Assembly (NCBI GenBank): GCA_049324835.1
Contig: JBMOMT010000010.1
Location: 94,643 to 158,642, forward strand
From: JBMOMT01 sp049324835
GTDB taxonomy: Bacteria > Chloroflexota > Anaerolineae > CAYNKW01
Reading direction: 5' to 3'
Length of the DNA stretch: 64,000 nucleotides
The first letter of the stretch is position 1. Each line of letters starts with the position of its first letter. Positions 16,721-25,000 of the stretch are shown piece by piece. The notes under the pieces were generated by a model. It did not search any database, was not told the DNA's origin, and saw nothing but the letters and a program-made list of their open reading frames with translations. The position numbers and the translations under genes are program-made.

Positions 16721-17907
16721 TCGGTGTAACCAAACTACTCTGCGGCACGGTGACACCCTCGGACGCGCTGCGCTACGGCCGGCGTTCCGACCGCTCACCC
16801 AGCCACCTGCTGCAATTCAGCCACGACAAAAAACCCATCGTCGTCTGGAACAGCACCAAGGCCTGCAACCTGCGCTGCATCCACTGCTACTATACGGCTA
16901 ACGTCAAGCCCGATCCGGATGAATTGACGACGGATGAGGCCAAAGCCATGATCGACGACCTGGCCGCCTTTGGCGCGCCGGTATTCCTTTTTTCCGGCGG
17001 CGAGCCGTTGCTGCGCGACGACCTGTACGAGCTGGGCGCCTACGCCGTCGAGCGCGGCATCCGCACCGTCATCTCGACCAACGGCACGTTGATTGACCGC
17101 CCGACGGCGGCCCGCATCAAAGAGGCCGGTTTTTCCTACGTTGGCATCAGCCTGGACGGCATCGGTGACACCAACGACCGCTTCCGCGGCCAGCGGGGCG
17201 CGTTCGATGCGGCGTTGTGTGGCATCCGGGCCTGCACCGAGGCTGGCGTGCGCACCGGCCTGCGCCTGACCCTCAACCGTCACAACTATGAGGATTTGAG
17301 CGCCATCCTCGACTTGTTGGAGGAGGAGCGTATCCGCCGCGCCTGCTTCTACCACCTGGTCTACGCCGGGCGGGGCGCCCGCATCCAGAGCGACGACCTG
17401 TCGTTGGCCGAGAGCCGCGACGCCGTGGATCTGATCTTTGACCGCACCGAGGACTTTGCCCGGCGGGGCGCGGAGATCGAGATCCTGACCGTGGACAATC
17501 ACACCGACGGCCCCTACCTGCTGCGCCGCCTCCAGGCCCAGCAGCCGGAACGGGTCGACGAGGTTTTGCAGCTCCTGCGCTGGAACGGCGGCAATTCGAC
17601 CGGCATCGGCATCGGCGCGGTGGACCATCGGGGTGAGGTCCACGCCGACCAGTTCTGGCAGCACTATAGCTTTGGCAACGTGCGCCAGCGGCCCTTTAGC
17701 CAGATCTGGACCGATACCAGCGACCCGCTGATGGCCGGGCTGAAGAACCGCAAGCCGCTGCTCCAAGGGCGCTGCGCCGCGTGTCGTTACCTGGACATCT
17801 GCAATGGCAACTTTCGAGTGCGGGCCGAGGCGGTCCACGGCGATGTCTGGGCCCCCGATCCGGCCTGTTATCTGACCGACGAGGAGATCGGAATCGATGG
17901 ACAGTAG
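16717..17907 (+). CDS. ahbC: Radical SAM 12,18-didecarboxysiroheme deacetylase
   Basis: Protein of 396 aa. AhbC/NirJ-type enzyme that removes the two acetate side chains of 12,18-didecarboxysiroheme to give iron-coproporphyrin III. The N-terminal signature LCGTVTPSDALRYGR and HLLQFSHDKKPIVVWN is typical of this group. The radical SAM CxxxCxxC is CNLRCIHC with Cys at about 50, 54 and 57, followed by FSGGEPLLR. The C-terminal SPASM/twitch cysteines are in GRCAACRYLDICNGNFR and DPACYL. The start overlaps the cobA-hemD stop (ATGA). Confidence 0.9.
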   Translation: MIGVTKLLCGTVTPSDALRYGRRSDRSPSHLLQFSHDKKPIVVWNSTKACNLRCIHCYYTANVKPDPDELTTDEAKAMIDDLAAFGAPVFLFSGGEPLLRDDLYELGAYAVERGIRTVISTNGTLIDRPTAARIKEAGFSYVGISLDGIGDTNDRFRGQRGAFDAALCGIRACTEAGVRTGLRLTLNRHNYEDLSAILDLLEEERIRRACFYHLVYAGRGARIQSDDLSLAESRDAVDLIFDRTEDFARRGAEIEILTVDNHTDGPYLLRRLQAQQPERVDEVLQLLRWNGGNSTGIGIGAVDHRGEVHADQFWQHYSFGNVRQRPFSQIWTDTSDPLMAGLKNRKPLLQGRCAACRYLDICNGNFRVRAEAVHGDVWAPDPACYLTDEEIGIDGQ

Positions 17908-18919
17908 CTCCTTCCCTCAGGTTCGACCCCGCCGGCTGCGCTGCAGCCCCAACTTTCGGCGTATGATGCGCGAGACCTGGCTGGCGCCCTCCGATCTGAT
18001 CTACCCCCTGTTTGTGGTCCATGGGCAGGATGTCAAGCGCGAGATCGGCTCCATGCCGGGCAACTACCACTGGTCGGTGGATCGCTTACCGGCTGAGGTG
18101 GAAGAGATCGCCCGGCTGGGCATCCCAGCCGTGATCCTCTTTGGCCTGCCGGCCGAAAAAGACCCCATCGGCCTGGAGAATTTCGATCCGGAGGGTATCG
18201 TCCAGCAGGCGGTGCGGGCCATCAAGGCCACCGTGCCCGAGCTTTTTGTCATCACCGATGTCTGCATGTGCGAGTATACCAGCCACGGCCACTGCGGCGT
18301 CATCCACGGCCATCCGGCTTACTGCAAAGGCAAAGGTTTGCCCGGTGGTTGCCTGGACAACGACGCCACGTTGGAGATCCTGGTTAAGGTGGCCCTGAGC
18401 CACGCCGGCGCCGGGACTGATATGGTCGCCCCCTCGGACATGATGGACGGGCGGGTGGGCGCCATCCGCACGGCGCTGGATGGGGCTGGCTACGACTGTG
18501 TGGGTATCATGGCCTACGCAGCCAAGTACGCTTCGGCCTTTTACGGACCATTCCGCGAGGCGGCCGATTCACCGCCTCAGTTCGGCGATCGCAGCGGCTA
18601 CCAACTGGACCCGGCCAATGCCCGCGAGGCGCTGCGCGAGGTCGCCCTGGACGTGGCCGAGGGCGCCGACGTGGTCATGGTCAAACCGGCCCTGCCCTAC
18701 CTGGACATTATCCGCCTGGTGCACGACCATTTTGACCTGCCCACCGCCGCTTACAACGTCAGCGGTGAATTCAGCATGGTCAAGGCCGCTGCCCAGCGGG
18801 GCTGGCTCGATGAAAAACGGGTGGCCCTGGAATCGCTGACCGGCATCAAGCGGGCGGGAGCGGATATGATCATCACCTACTGGGCCAAAGACGCAGTCCG
18901 CTGGCTGGAAGCCAGCTAG
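17897..18919 (+). CDS. hemB: Delta-aminolevulinic acid dehydratase (porphobilinogen synthase)
   Basis: Protein of 340 aa. It condenses two aminolevulinates into porphobilinogen. The zinc-site cysteines are in DVCMCEYTSHGHCG, the type that needs catalytic zinc. APSDMMDGRVGAIR, AKYASAFYGPFREA (active-site Lys region) and VKPALPYLDI are diagnostic, as is YNVSGEFSM. The start overlaps ahbC by 11 nt, so this core enzyme is embedded between the two radical SAM genes. Confidence 0.97.
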   Translation: MDSSSFPQVRPRRLRCSPNFRRMMRETWLAPSDLIYPLFVVHGQDVKREIGSMPGNYHWSVDRLPAEVEEIARLGIPAVILFGLPAEKDPIGLENFDPEGIVQQAVRAIKATVPELFVITDVCMCEYTSHGHCGVIHGHPAYCKGKGLPGGCLDNDATLEILVKVALSHAGAGTDMVAPSDMMDGRVGAIRTALDGAGYDCVGIMAYAAKYASAFYGPFREAADSPPQFGDRSGYQLDPANAREALREVALDVAEGADVVMVKPALPYLDIIRLVHDHFDLPTAAYNVSGEFSMVKAAAQRGWLDEKRVALESLTGIKRAGADMIITYWAKDAVRWLEAS

Positions 18920-18930
18920 AAGGTACGGGA

Positions 18931-20106
18931 ATGATGAATCTTGCCAATCGTGTACAAGCCCCCCACGTCGTTGCCTGGGAGTCGACGGTGGCCTGCAATT
19001 TAGCCTGCATCCACTGCCGGGCCAGCGCCCAGACGGCCCCCGCGCCCGATGAACTGACCACGGACGAGGCTTTGGGGCTGATCGACCAGTTGGCCGAGTT
19101 TGGCAAGACCAACCCTGGCCCACCCATCTTTGTCATCAGCGGCGGCGAGCCCCTGATACGACCCGACATCTATGACATCGCCGCCTACGGCACCCAGCGC
19201 GGGCTGCGGGTGGCGGTCTCACCCAACGGTACGCTGCTGACATCTCAGACAGTGAGCAATTTGATTGAGGCCGGCGTGAAACGCATCTCGGTCAGCATCG
19301 ACGGCTCGACGGCAGCCCGCCATGATGCCATCCGCGGCGTGCCCGGCGCCTTTGACGGTGCGATGGCCGGGTTGGCCCGCTGCCGTCAGGCCAGGCTGGG
19401 CTTTCAGCTCAATACCACCGTCATGCGCCAGACCCGCGATGACCTGGCTGCTGTCCGTGACCTGGCGGTGCGTATCGGCGCCGAGGCCTGGCACGTGTTC
19501 ATGCTGGTGCCCACTGGCCGGGGTCAGATCGACGACGAGGTCTCGCCGGAAGAGTACGAGGCCATCCTGCACGAGGTCTATGCCATGAGCGCCAACTCGC
19601 CCATTCCTATCCGGGTGACCTGCGGGCCGCATTTCCAGCGGATCGTGGCTCAGAACCGGCGCTACGAGCGCGGGCAACCGAACCTGGTGCGGCCGGGCAA
19701 CACCGGCCATGGACGGCCCGGGGGCAACGGCCGCCCACCCGCCGGTGACCGGTACCCTGAAGGGCACAATCAGCATCCCGGCAACCTGGATCGCACCACG
19801 CGCGGCTGCCTGGCTGGCGACGGCTATTGCTTTGTCTCCTACCAGGGCGACGTAACGCCTTGTGGTTACTTTCCGGTGGTGGCGGGCAATATCCGCCAGC
19901 AGTCTCTGCGCGAGATATATGTCGAATCGCCGCTCTTTCGCTCCCTGCGCGACCTGGAGGGCTATGGCGGCAAGTGCGGCGTCTGCGAGTTCCTGCGGAT
20001 CTGCGGCGGCTGCCGGGCGCGGGCCTACAGCCTGACCGGCGACTATCTGGCCGAAGAGCCGTACTGCATCTATGAACCGCGGCAGGTAGCGGAGGTGCGG
20101 GCGTGA
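18931..20106 (+). CDS. ahbD: Radical SAM heme synthase AhbD (Fe-coproporphyrin III decarboxylase)
   Basis: Protein of 391 aa. AhbD converts two propionates of iron-coproporphyrin III to vinyl groups, giving protoheme. CNLACIHC provides the radical SAM cluster (Cys about 22, 26, 29), and FVISGGEPLIRPD, VSPNGTLL and ISVSIDGSTAARHD follow. The C-terminal auxiliary cluster region holds GCLAGDGYCFVSYQGDVTPCGYF and CGVCEFLRICGGCRAR. A Gly/Pro/His-rich linker (about residues 257-286, PGNTGHGRPGGNGRPP) is unusual. ATG-ATG starts are tandem. It overlaps the next gene by GTGA. Confidence 0.9.
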   Translation: MMNLANRVQAPHVVAWESTVACNLACIHCRASAQTAPAPDELTTDEALGLIDQLAEFGKTNPGPPIFVISGGEPLIRPDIYDIAAYGTQRGLRVAVSPNGTLLTSQTVSNLIEAGVKRISVSIDGSTAARHDAIRGVPGAFDGAMAGLARCRQARLGFQLNTTVMRQTRDDLAAVRDLAVRIGAEAWHVFMLVPTGRGQIDDEVSPEEYEAILHEVYAMSANSPIPIRVTCGPHFQRIVAQNRRYERGQPNLVRPGNTGHGRPGGNGRPPAGDRYPEGHNQHPGNLDRTTRGCLAGDGYCFVSYQGDVTPCGYFPVVAGNIRQQSLREIYVESPLFRSLRDLEGYGGKCGVCEFLRICGGCRARAYSLTGDYLAEEPYCIYEPRQVAEVRA

Positions 20107-21107
20107 CCGAGTTGAATGCCCTGGACCGGATGTTGCTGGAGCGGATGCAGGCTGGGGTGCCCCTCGCGCCCCGGCCCTTTGCCGCCCTCGGTGAGGAAGT
20201 GGGCCTGGATGAAAATGAGGTGCTGGCCCGGCTGCGCTGGCTAAAGGAGGCGGACGTAATCCGCCAGATCGGGGCCATCTTTGACACACGACGGCTGGGC
20301 TACCAGAGCACGCTGGTCGCCTTTCATGCCGGGGACGAAACCCTGGAAGCCGTGGCGGCGCTGGTCTCTGCCCATCCTGGAGTGAGCCACAATTATGCCC
20401 GACCCCATCACTACAACCTGTGGTTTACCCTGGCCGTTCCACCAGGGCGCGACGTGGAGGCTGATATCCGGCACCTGGCCCGGCAGACGGGCGTGGACGA
20501 TTGGCTCAACTTGCCGTCGCTCCGGGTCCTTAAACTCAAGACCCATTTCAAGTTGGATCAGACGGGAGGGCAACGCCCGACGGCCGCCGCAGAATCGCAT
20601 AACCGGCCCTCGTCACAGGAACGCGAGTTTTCGCCCGCCGATGTGCCCCTCGTCCGGGCCTTGCAGCGAGATCTACCCCTCGTCCCCCGCCCCTTCGCCC
20701 AGATGGCGGAGGAACTGGGCCTGAGCGAGGTGGAATTGTTGGAAAAGGCGCGAGAATTAGAGGCCGGGGGCATCATGCGCCGCTTCAGCGCCGTGCTGCG
20801 CCACCGCCGGGTTGGCTACCAGGCCAATGGCATGGCCTGCTGGGTCGTGTCGGAGGCTCAGATCGAAGTCGCGGGCCGCCTGGCCGCGACCTATCTCCAG
20901 GTCAGCCACTGCTACCAGCGTCCCGCCCGTCCGCCCCGCTGGCCTTACTCTCTGTTCACCCTGATCCACGGCCGGACGAAGGACGAGGTGGAAGGTACCG
21001 TGACCCAGATCGCCCAGGAGACGGGCATCGAGCAGTACGAGGTGCTGTACAGCACACGCGAGTTCAAAAAAGAGCGGGTGGAATATTTTAAAGAGGAGGA
21101 GCCATGA
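20103..21107 (+). CDS. ahbAB: Fused siroheme decarboxylase AhbA-AhbB
   Basis: Protein of 334 aa made of two Lrp/AsnC-like modules, each about 150 aa and joined by a linker near 160-180. Siroheme decarboxylase removes the two acetate carboxylates at C12 and C18 of siroheme. Module 1 contains VSHNYARPHHYNLWFTL, the AhbA-type motif; module 2 contains VSHCYQRPARP and WPYSLFTLIHG, the AhbB type. The conserved His of these motifs lies at the siroheme site. In the characterised Desulfovibrio and methanogen systems A and B are separate chains; here they are one polypeptide. The GTG start overlaps the ahbD stop. Confidence 0.88.
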   Translation: MTELNALDRMLLERMQAGVPLAPRPFAALGEEVGLDENEVLARLRWLKEADVIRQIGAIFDTRRLGYQSTLVAFHAGDETLEAVAALVSAHPGVSHNYARPHHYNLWFTLAVPPGRDVEADIRHLARQTGVDDWLNLPSLRVLKLKTHFKLDQTGGQRPTAAAESHNRPSSQEREFSPADVPLVRALQRDLPLVPRPFAQMAEELGLSEVELLEKARELEAGGIMRRFSAVLRHRRVGYQANGMACWVVSEAQIEVAGRLAATYLQVSHCYQRPARPPRWPYSLFTLIHGRTKDEVEGTVTQIAQETGIEQYEVLYSTREFKKERVEYFKEEEP

Positions 21108-22387
21108 AGCTGGACAAATCGAAAGAGCTGCTGGCTGCAGCCCGGCGCGTCATCCCCGGCGGGGTGAGCAGCCCGGTGCGCGCCTTTCGCGCCGTGGGTG
21201 GTGAGCCGCTCTTCATCGCACGAGGGGAGGGCGCCTACTTGTGGGATGAGGATGGCAATCGCTTCGTGGATTACGTGCTGTCGTGGGGCCCGCTGATCCT
21301 GGGTCACGCTCATCCTGCCGTCGTCGAGGCCCTGGCCGAGGCTGCCACGCGGGGCACCAGCTACGGCGCGCCGACGGCCCTGGAGACCGAACTGGCCGAA
21401 CTGGTGATCGAGATGGTACCCAGCGTCGAGATGGTGCGTTTTGTCAATTCGGGCACCGAAGCGACGATGAGCGCCCTGCGCCTGGCGCGGGCCTACACCG
21501 GCCGGCACAAGATCGTCAAGTTCGAGGGTTGTTATCATGGCCATGGCGACATGCTCCTGGTCCAGGCCGGCTCGGGGGTGGCCACGTTGGGTCTGCCCGA
21601 CAGCCCTGGCGTGCCCCCCGGCGCGGCGCAGGATACCCTGACGGCGCCTTTCAACGACCTGGCTGCCGTGGAAGCCCTCTTTGAGCAGTACCCGGCCGAA
21701 ATCGCGGCCGTGATCCTGGAGCCGGTGGCGGGCAACATGGGCGTCGTCCCGCCCGCCGATGGTTTTTTGGCCGGCCTGCGCCAACTGACCCAGGCCCACG
21801 GCGCGCTGCTCATCTTTGACGAGGTGATGACCGGTTTCCGCGTGGCGCTGGACGGGGCACAGGCGCTGTATGGCATAGACCCCGATCTGACGACGCTGGG
21901 CAAGGTGATCGGCGGCGGGCTGCCGGTGGGCGCCTACGCCGGCAAACGGGAGATCATGGAGATGGTCGCCCCGGCCGGGCCGATGTACCAGGCCGGTACT
22001 CTCTCGGGCAACCCACTGGCCATGACGGCGGGGCTGGTCACCCTGCGCGAGCTGCGCAAGCCGGGCGTCTTTGACGGCCTCGTGGCGCGGACCGAGCGAT
22101 TGTGCCAGGGCATCGGCCAGGCGGCAGCGGAGGCCGGCGTGCCGGTCTACCAGACACAGATCGGCACCATGTTCTGCGTCTTTTTCAACCCGGAGCCAGT
22201 GATCGATTACGCCAGCGCCAAAAAGAGCGACACGGCCGCCTTTGGCTGCTTTTTCCAGGCCATGCTGGCGTCAGGCATATATCTGGCACCCTCCCAGTTC
22301 GAGGCTGGGTTCACCAGCACGGCCCACAGCGACGAGGTGATCGAAGCCACCCTCGAGGCAGCGCGAAGCGCTTTCCGGCAGGTGTAA
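21104..22387 (+). CDS. hemL: Glutamate-1-semialdehyde 2,1-aminomutase
   Basis: Protein of 427 aa. PLP enzyme that turns glutamate-1-semialdehyde into aminolevulinate. RVIPGGVSSPVRAFRAVGG is the standard N-terminus; RFVNSGTEATMSALRLAR, FEGCYHGHGD and DEVMTGFR are fold-type I signatures. The PLP-binding Lys is in TTLGKVIGGGLPVGAY, about residue 267. It is the last intact gene of the heme operon; the ATG overlaps the ahbAB stop and sits behind GAGGAGGAG. Confidence 0.97.
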   Translation: MKLDKSKELLAAARRVIPGGVSSPVRAFRAVGGEPLFIARGEGAYLWDEDGNRFVDYVLSWGPLILGHAHPAVVEALAEAATRGTSYGAPTALETELAELVIEMVPSVEMVRFVNSGTEATMSALRLARAYTGRHKIVKFEGCYHGHGDMLLVQAGSGVATLGLPDSPGVPPGAAQDTLTAPFNDLAAVEALFEQYPAEIAAVILEPVAGNMGVVPPADGFLAGLRQLTQAHGALLIFDEVMTGFRVALDGAQALYGIDPDLTTLGKVIGGGLPVGAYAGKREIMEMVAPAGPMYQAGTLSGNPLAMTAGLVTLRELRKPGVFDGLVARTERLCQGIGQAAAEAGVPVYQTQIGTMFCVFFNPEPVIDYASAKKSDTAAFGCFFQAMLASGIYLAPSQFEAGFTSTAHSDEVIEATLEAARSAFRQV

Positions 22388-22393
22388 GCCAGC

Positions 22394-22594
22394 GTGTCTG
22401 CGACCCAGCGACACCGTGATTTGTTGATAGCTGCCTTCCTCCTGACCAATGTCCTGGTTGCCCTGGGTGGCATCGTCTGCGTCACCGACTCGTCGCGGGG
22501 CTGTCCCGACTATCCAGGTTGCTACGGTTGGAAAGGAGATTGCACACTGGGTTCGCAATATTGTTGGATTTTTTGCGAGACACCCTGCACCTGA
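22394..22594 (+). pseudogene. Truncated heme A synthase (CtaA/COX15)-like gene
   Basis: The frame begins GTG 7 bp after hemL and reads one membrane helix (LLIAAFLLTNVLVALGGIVCV) then RGCPDYPGCYG. This matches the start of CtaA/COX15 proteins, where GGIVRVTGSGxGCPDWPxCxG is conserved. It diverges and stops after 66 residues, whereas the family has about 300. The conserved Arg and Gly are replaced. It is most likely a decayed end-piece of a once longer heme operon. Confidence 0.6.
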
Positions 22595-23074
22595 TCCAGG
22601 AGACGTTCGGGCTGGCGGGAAGGTGACGGGCAGTGCGGTATTCACCGGCGATATCAAGCTGCCGGGCATGCTCGCATTCTGTCGATCGATACCAGCCGGG
22701 CTGAGGCTCTTCCCGGCGTCAAGGCCGTCGTCACCGCCCGGGATATGTGGGCCAGGGACGGCGACCAGGCCGAGGAGCGCAAGAGGGACAGCAAGCTCAA
22801 ATTCTTTCGGGGCCGGTTTCTGGCCAGCGACAAGGTTCTCTTTGTCGGCCATGCGGTGGCGGCGGTAGCGGCCATCGATCGGTTTGTCGCCGAAGAAGCG
22901 CTCGAGCTCATCGACGTAGAGTACGAGGTGCTGCCGCCAGTGATGGACGTTTTGGCGGCGATGGAGGGCACCGCGCCCCTCTTGCACGACAACCTGTTTA
23001 CCCAGTCGTTGGGCCAATCCAAACGCTGGAGGCACAGCCGTTTCCAGCGATACCCTACCGGCCTCACACCATAG
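22594..23074 (+). pseudogene. Fragment of a xanthine dehydrogenase-family molybdopterin subunit
   Basis: From about 22594 one frame reads GKVTGSAVFTGDIKLPGML. From 22670 a second frame continues ARILSIDTSRAEALPGVKAV, then FLASDKVLFVGHAVAAVAA and EALELIDVEYEVLPPVMDVL. This is the N-terminal a/b-hammerhead domain of the large XdhA/CoxL subunit. A short stretch expected between the parts (roughly a dozen residues) is missing, which breaks the frame. Similarity ends near LFTQSLG, so about four-fifths of the gene is gone. Confidence 0.7.
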
Positions 23075-23281
23075 GCCCGTACCGTCCTGCCGGCCGCGGT
23101 GGGAAAAAGCGGCGCGTGCCCTTGGGCGGTGAGGCTCGGAGATGCTGTCTCTATTCGATTGTCCATCGGCCTGCATGGTAACACAAAGTGGTCGAGTAGT
23201 CAAAAAAGGGGCAGGGCAATCGCGTGTTCTATTCGGCTCAGGGTGACAGTAAAATCGGCGCTCCCGCTTACCTTTCGCCAT

Positions 23282-23309
23282 TTGACAAACGAGGGCAATC
23301 AGGTATAAT
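23282..23309 (+). promoter_or_regulatory. Sigma-70 promoter of the PadR gene
   Basis: TTGACA (23282-23287), 16-bp spacer, TATAAT (23304-23309). Both hexamers are perfect. Confidence 0.75.
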
Positions 23310-23330
23310 GGCGTTATCCTATACTCATAC

Positions 23331-23344
23331 TATGAATATTCATA
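23331..23344. promoter_or_regulatory. Candidate PadR operator
   Basis: Perfect 14-bp palindrome TATGAATATTCATA, at the core of a longer imperfect palindrome spanning about 23321-23354. It lies just downstream of the -10 box of the padR gene. Confidence 0.55.
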
Positions 23345-23366
23345 TTCTGAGCACGAGGTAGCTGCC

Positions 23367-23888
23367 ATGCCTCAAGACGATGCCGTATCGCCCCAACCGG
23401 CTCTGCTGGGCCTGTTGATGTCTGGGCCGCGGCACGGTTACGAGCTGTACCAGGAATTCAGCGGCGAACTGGGCCGGGTATGGGAATTGGGCTTGAGTAA
23501 CCTTTATGCCCAGCTCAAACAGTTGGAAGAAGCCTGCCTGGTCGAGGCTCAGATGGAGCCGCAGCCCAGCCGCCCGCCCCGCAAGGTTTATCACCTCACA
23601 CCGGAGGGTCGGGCATTCTTTTTGGATTGGGTTCAACAACCGACGCCCTACCTGCGCCGCATCCGCGTCGAGTTCCTGGCCCGGCTCTATTTTTACCGGC
23701 GGCTGGCGCTGGACGGCCTGGGCGATCTGGTCGCCGCGCAGCAGGCCGTCTGCCAGGCCCAGGTAGAGCGCTTTGAGCGGCTGGCCGCCGAAGCGGACGA
23801 CGGATTTCGTCGCTGCGTGCTCGAATTCCGGCGCGGCCAACTGGAAGCGGTCATCGGCTGGCTGGACCGCTGTCTGGAAATCCTGTGA
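23367..23888 (+). CDS. PadR-family transcriptional regulator
   Basis: Protein of 173 aa with the winged-helix PadR domain: LLGLLMSGPRHGYELYQEF at about residues 12-30, LSNLYAQLKQLEEACLVEA as recognition region, and RKVYHLTPEGRAFFLDWV as wing. The C-terminal helical part (about 95-173) resembles the Vir_C dimerisation region. GCACGAGGTAG lies before the ATG. The palindrome at 23331 fits autoregulation, and the ABC importer genes 18 bp downstream are probably under the same control. Confidence 0.9.
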   Translation: MPQDDAVSPQPALLGLLMSGPRHGYELYQEFSGELGRVWELGLSNLYAQLKQLEEACLVEAQMEPQPSRPPRKVYHLTPEGRAFFLDWVQQPTPYLRRIRVEFLARLYFYRRLALDGLGDLVAAQQAVCQAQVERFERLAAEADDGFRRCVLEFRRGQLEAVIGWLDRCLEIL

Positions 23889-23905
23889 AAAGGAGTGCAT
23901 GAACC

Positions 23906-25000
23906 ATGAAACGATTCACCCTGGCCCTGGTGGCCGCACTGTTGCTCAGCTCCTTGCTCGGCGCCTGCAGTGGCACCCCCACAGCCGCGCCGACCGAGAC
24001 CCCCACCCGCCTGACCCTCACCGACGCGCTGGGCCGAACCGTCACCTTTGACACGCCGCCCCAGCGCATCGTCGCCGCCGGCAAGAGCGTTCTGGCCATC
24101 GTCAACACACTCTACCTCTTTCCCGAGGCCGGTCAGCGCCTGGTGGGTGTGGTGGTCGGCAAACAGCCGGTTGGCGATTTTCTCTCACAGGTGGACTCGA
24201 CCTGGGATCAGAAAACCATCCTGTCGATGGACGCCGGCCCGGAGCAGATCGCGCCGCTCAACCCCGACGTCGTCCTGCTGCGCAGTTTTTTGGCCGATAG
24301 CCTGGGCCGGGCGCTGGAAGAGCTGGACATCCCGGTGGTCTATCTTGATCTGGAGACGCCGGAGCAGTATTTTCGCGACGTCGCCGTGTTGGGGCAGCTT
24401 TTGGGCAACACAGCGCGGGCGGAGGTGATCCGGGAATTCTACCAATCGCGGCTGGAGCGCATCGAGCAGGCCGTGGCCGGCCTGAGCGGCGAAAAGCCGC
24501 GGGTGCTGCTGATGCAGTACAGCGAGCAGGGCGGCGAGATGGCCCTCCAGGTGCCGTCGGCGGCCTGGCTCCAGACCAGCGAGGTCGAGCTGGCCGGCGG
24601 CGCGCCGGTCTGGAAGGAGGCGGCGCCGGGCGGCAGTTGGACCGTGGTCAATTTCGAGCAGATCGCTGCCTGGGACCCCGATCAGGTTTTCATCATCCAT
24701 TATAACGCCGACGCCGCCGAGACCGTGGCCCGTCTCGCGGCCGATCCGCAGTGGCAGGCCCTCCAGGCGGTGCAGAACGGCGCGCTCTATGGCTTTCCCG
24801 CCGACATCTTTGGCTGGGACCAGCCCGACCCGCGCTGGATCCTGGGCGTGACCTGGCTGGCGGCCAAAATGCACCCCGGACTTTTCCCCGACCTGGACGT
24901 GCAGCAAGAGACTATCACCTTCTTTAGCCAGATGTACGGCATGGACGAGGCGGCGGTGGAAAGCGGCATCCTGCCCAAGATCAAGGGGAGCGTCGAGTGA
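23906..25000 (+). CDS. Iron/heme/cobalamin-type ABC transporter substrate-binding lipoprotein
   Basis: Protein of 364 aa. Signal peptide with lipobox LLGAC (lipidated Cys about residue 21), a short Pro/Thr linker (TPTAAPTETPT), then a periplasmic-binding fold of the BtuF/FepB type: LTLTDALGRTVTFDTPPQRIV, PEQIAPLNPDVVLL, long connecting helix near residue 180-195. The family binds siderophores, heme or B12. It is followed by matching permease and ATPase genes in overlapping order, and lies just after a heme-synthesis operon, so iron or heme is a reasonable guess. Confidence 0.88.
   Translation: MKRFTLALVAALLLSSLLGACSGTPTAAPTETPTRLTLTDALGRTVTFDTPPQRIVAAGKSVLAIVNTLYLFPEAGQRLVGVVVGKQPVGDFLSQVDSTWDQKTILSMDAGPEQIAPLNPDVVLLRSFLADSLGRALEELDIPVVYLDLETPEQYFRDVAVLGQLLGNTARAEVIREFYQSRLERIEQAVAGLSGEKPRVLLMQYSEQGGEMALQVPSAAWLQTSEVELAGGAPVWKEAAPGGSWTVVNFEQIAAWDPDQVFIIHYNADAAETVARLAADPQWQALQAVQNGALYGFPADIFGWDQPDPRWILGVTWLAAKMHPGLFPDLDVQQETITFFSQMYGMDEAAVESGILPKIKGSVE

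Noticed and set aside
17915..17935. tRNA-like T-loop sequence GGTTCGACCCC
   Set aside because: It lies inside the hemB coding region and no cloverleaf can be built around it.
23075..23366. Cobalamin riboswitch before the importer
   Set aside because: No B12-box-like sequence was seen between the pseudogenes and padR.
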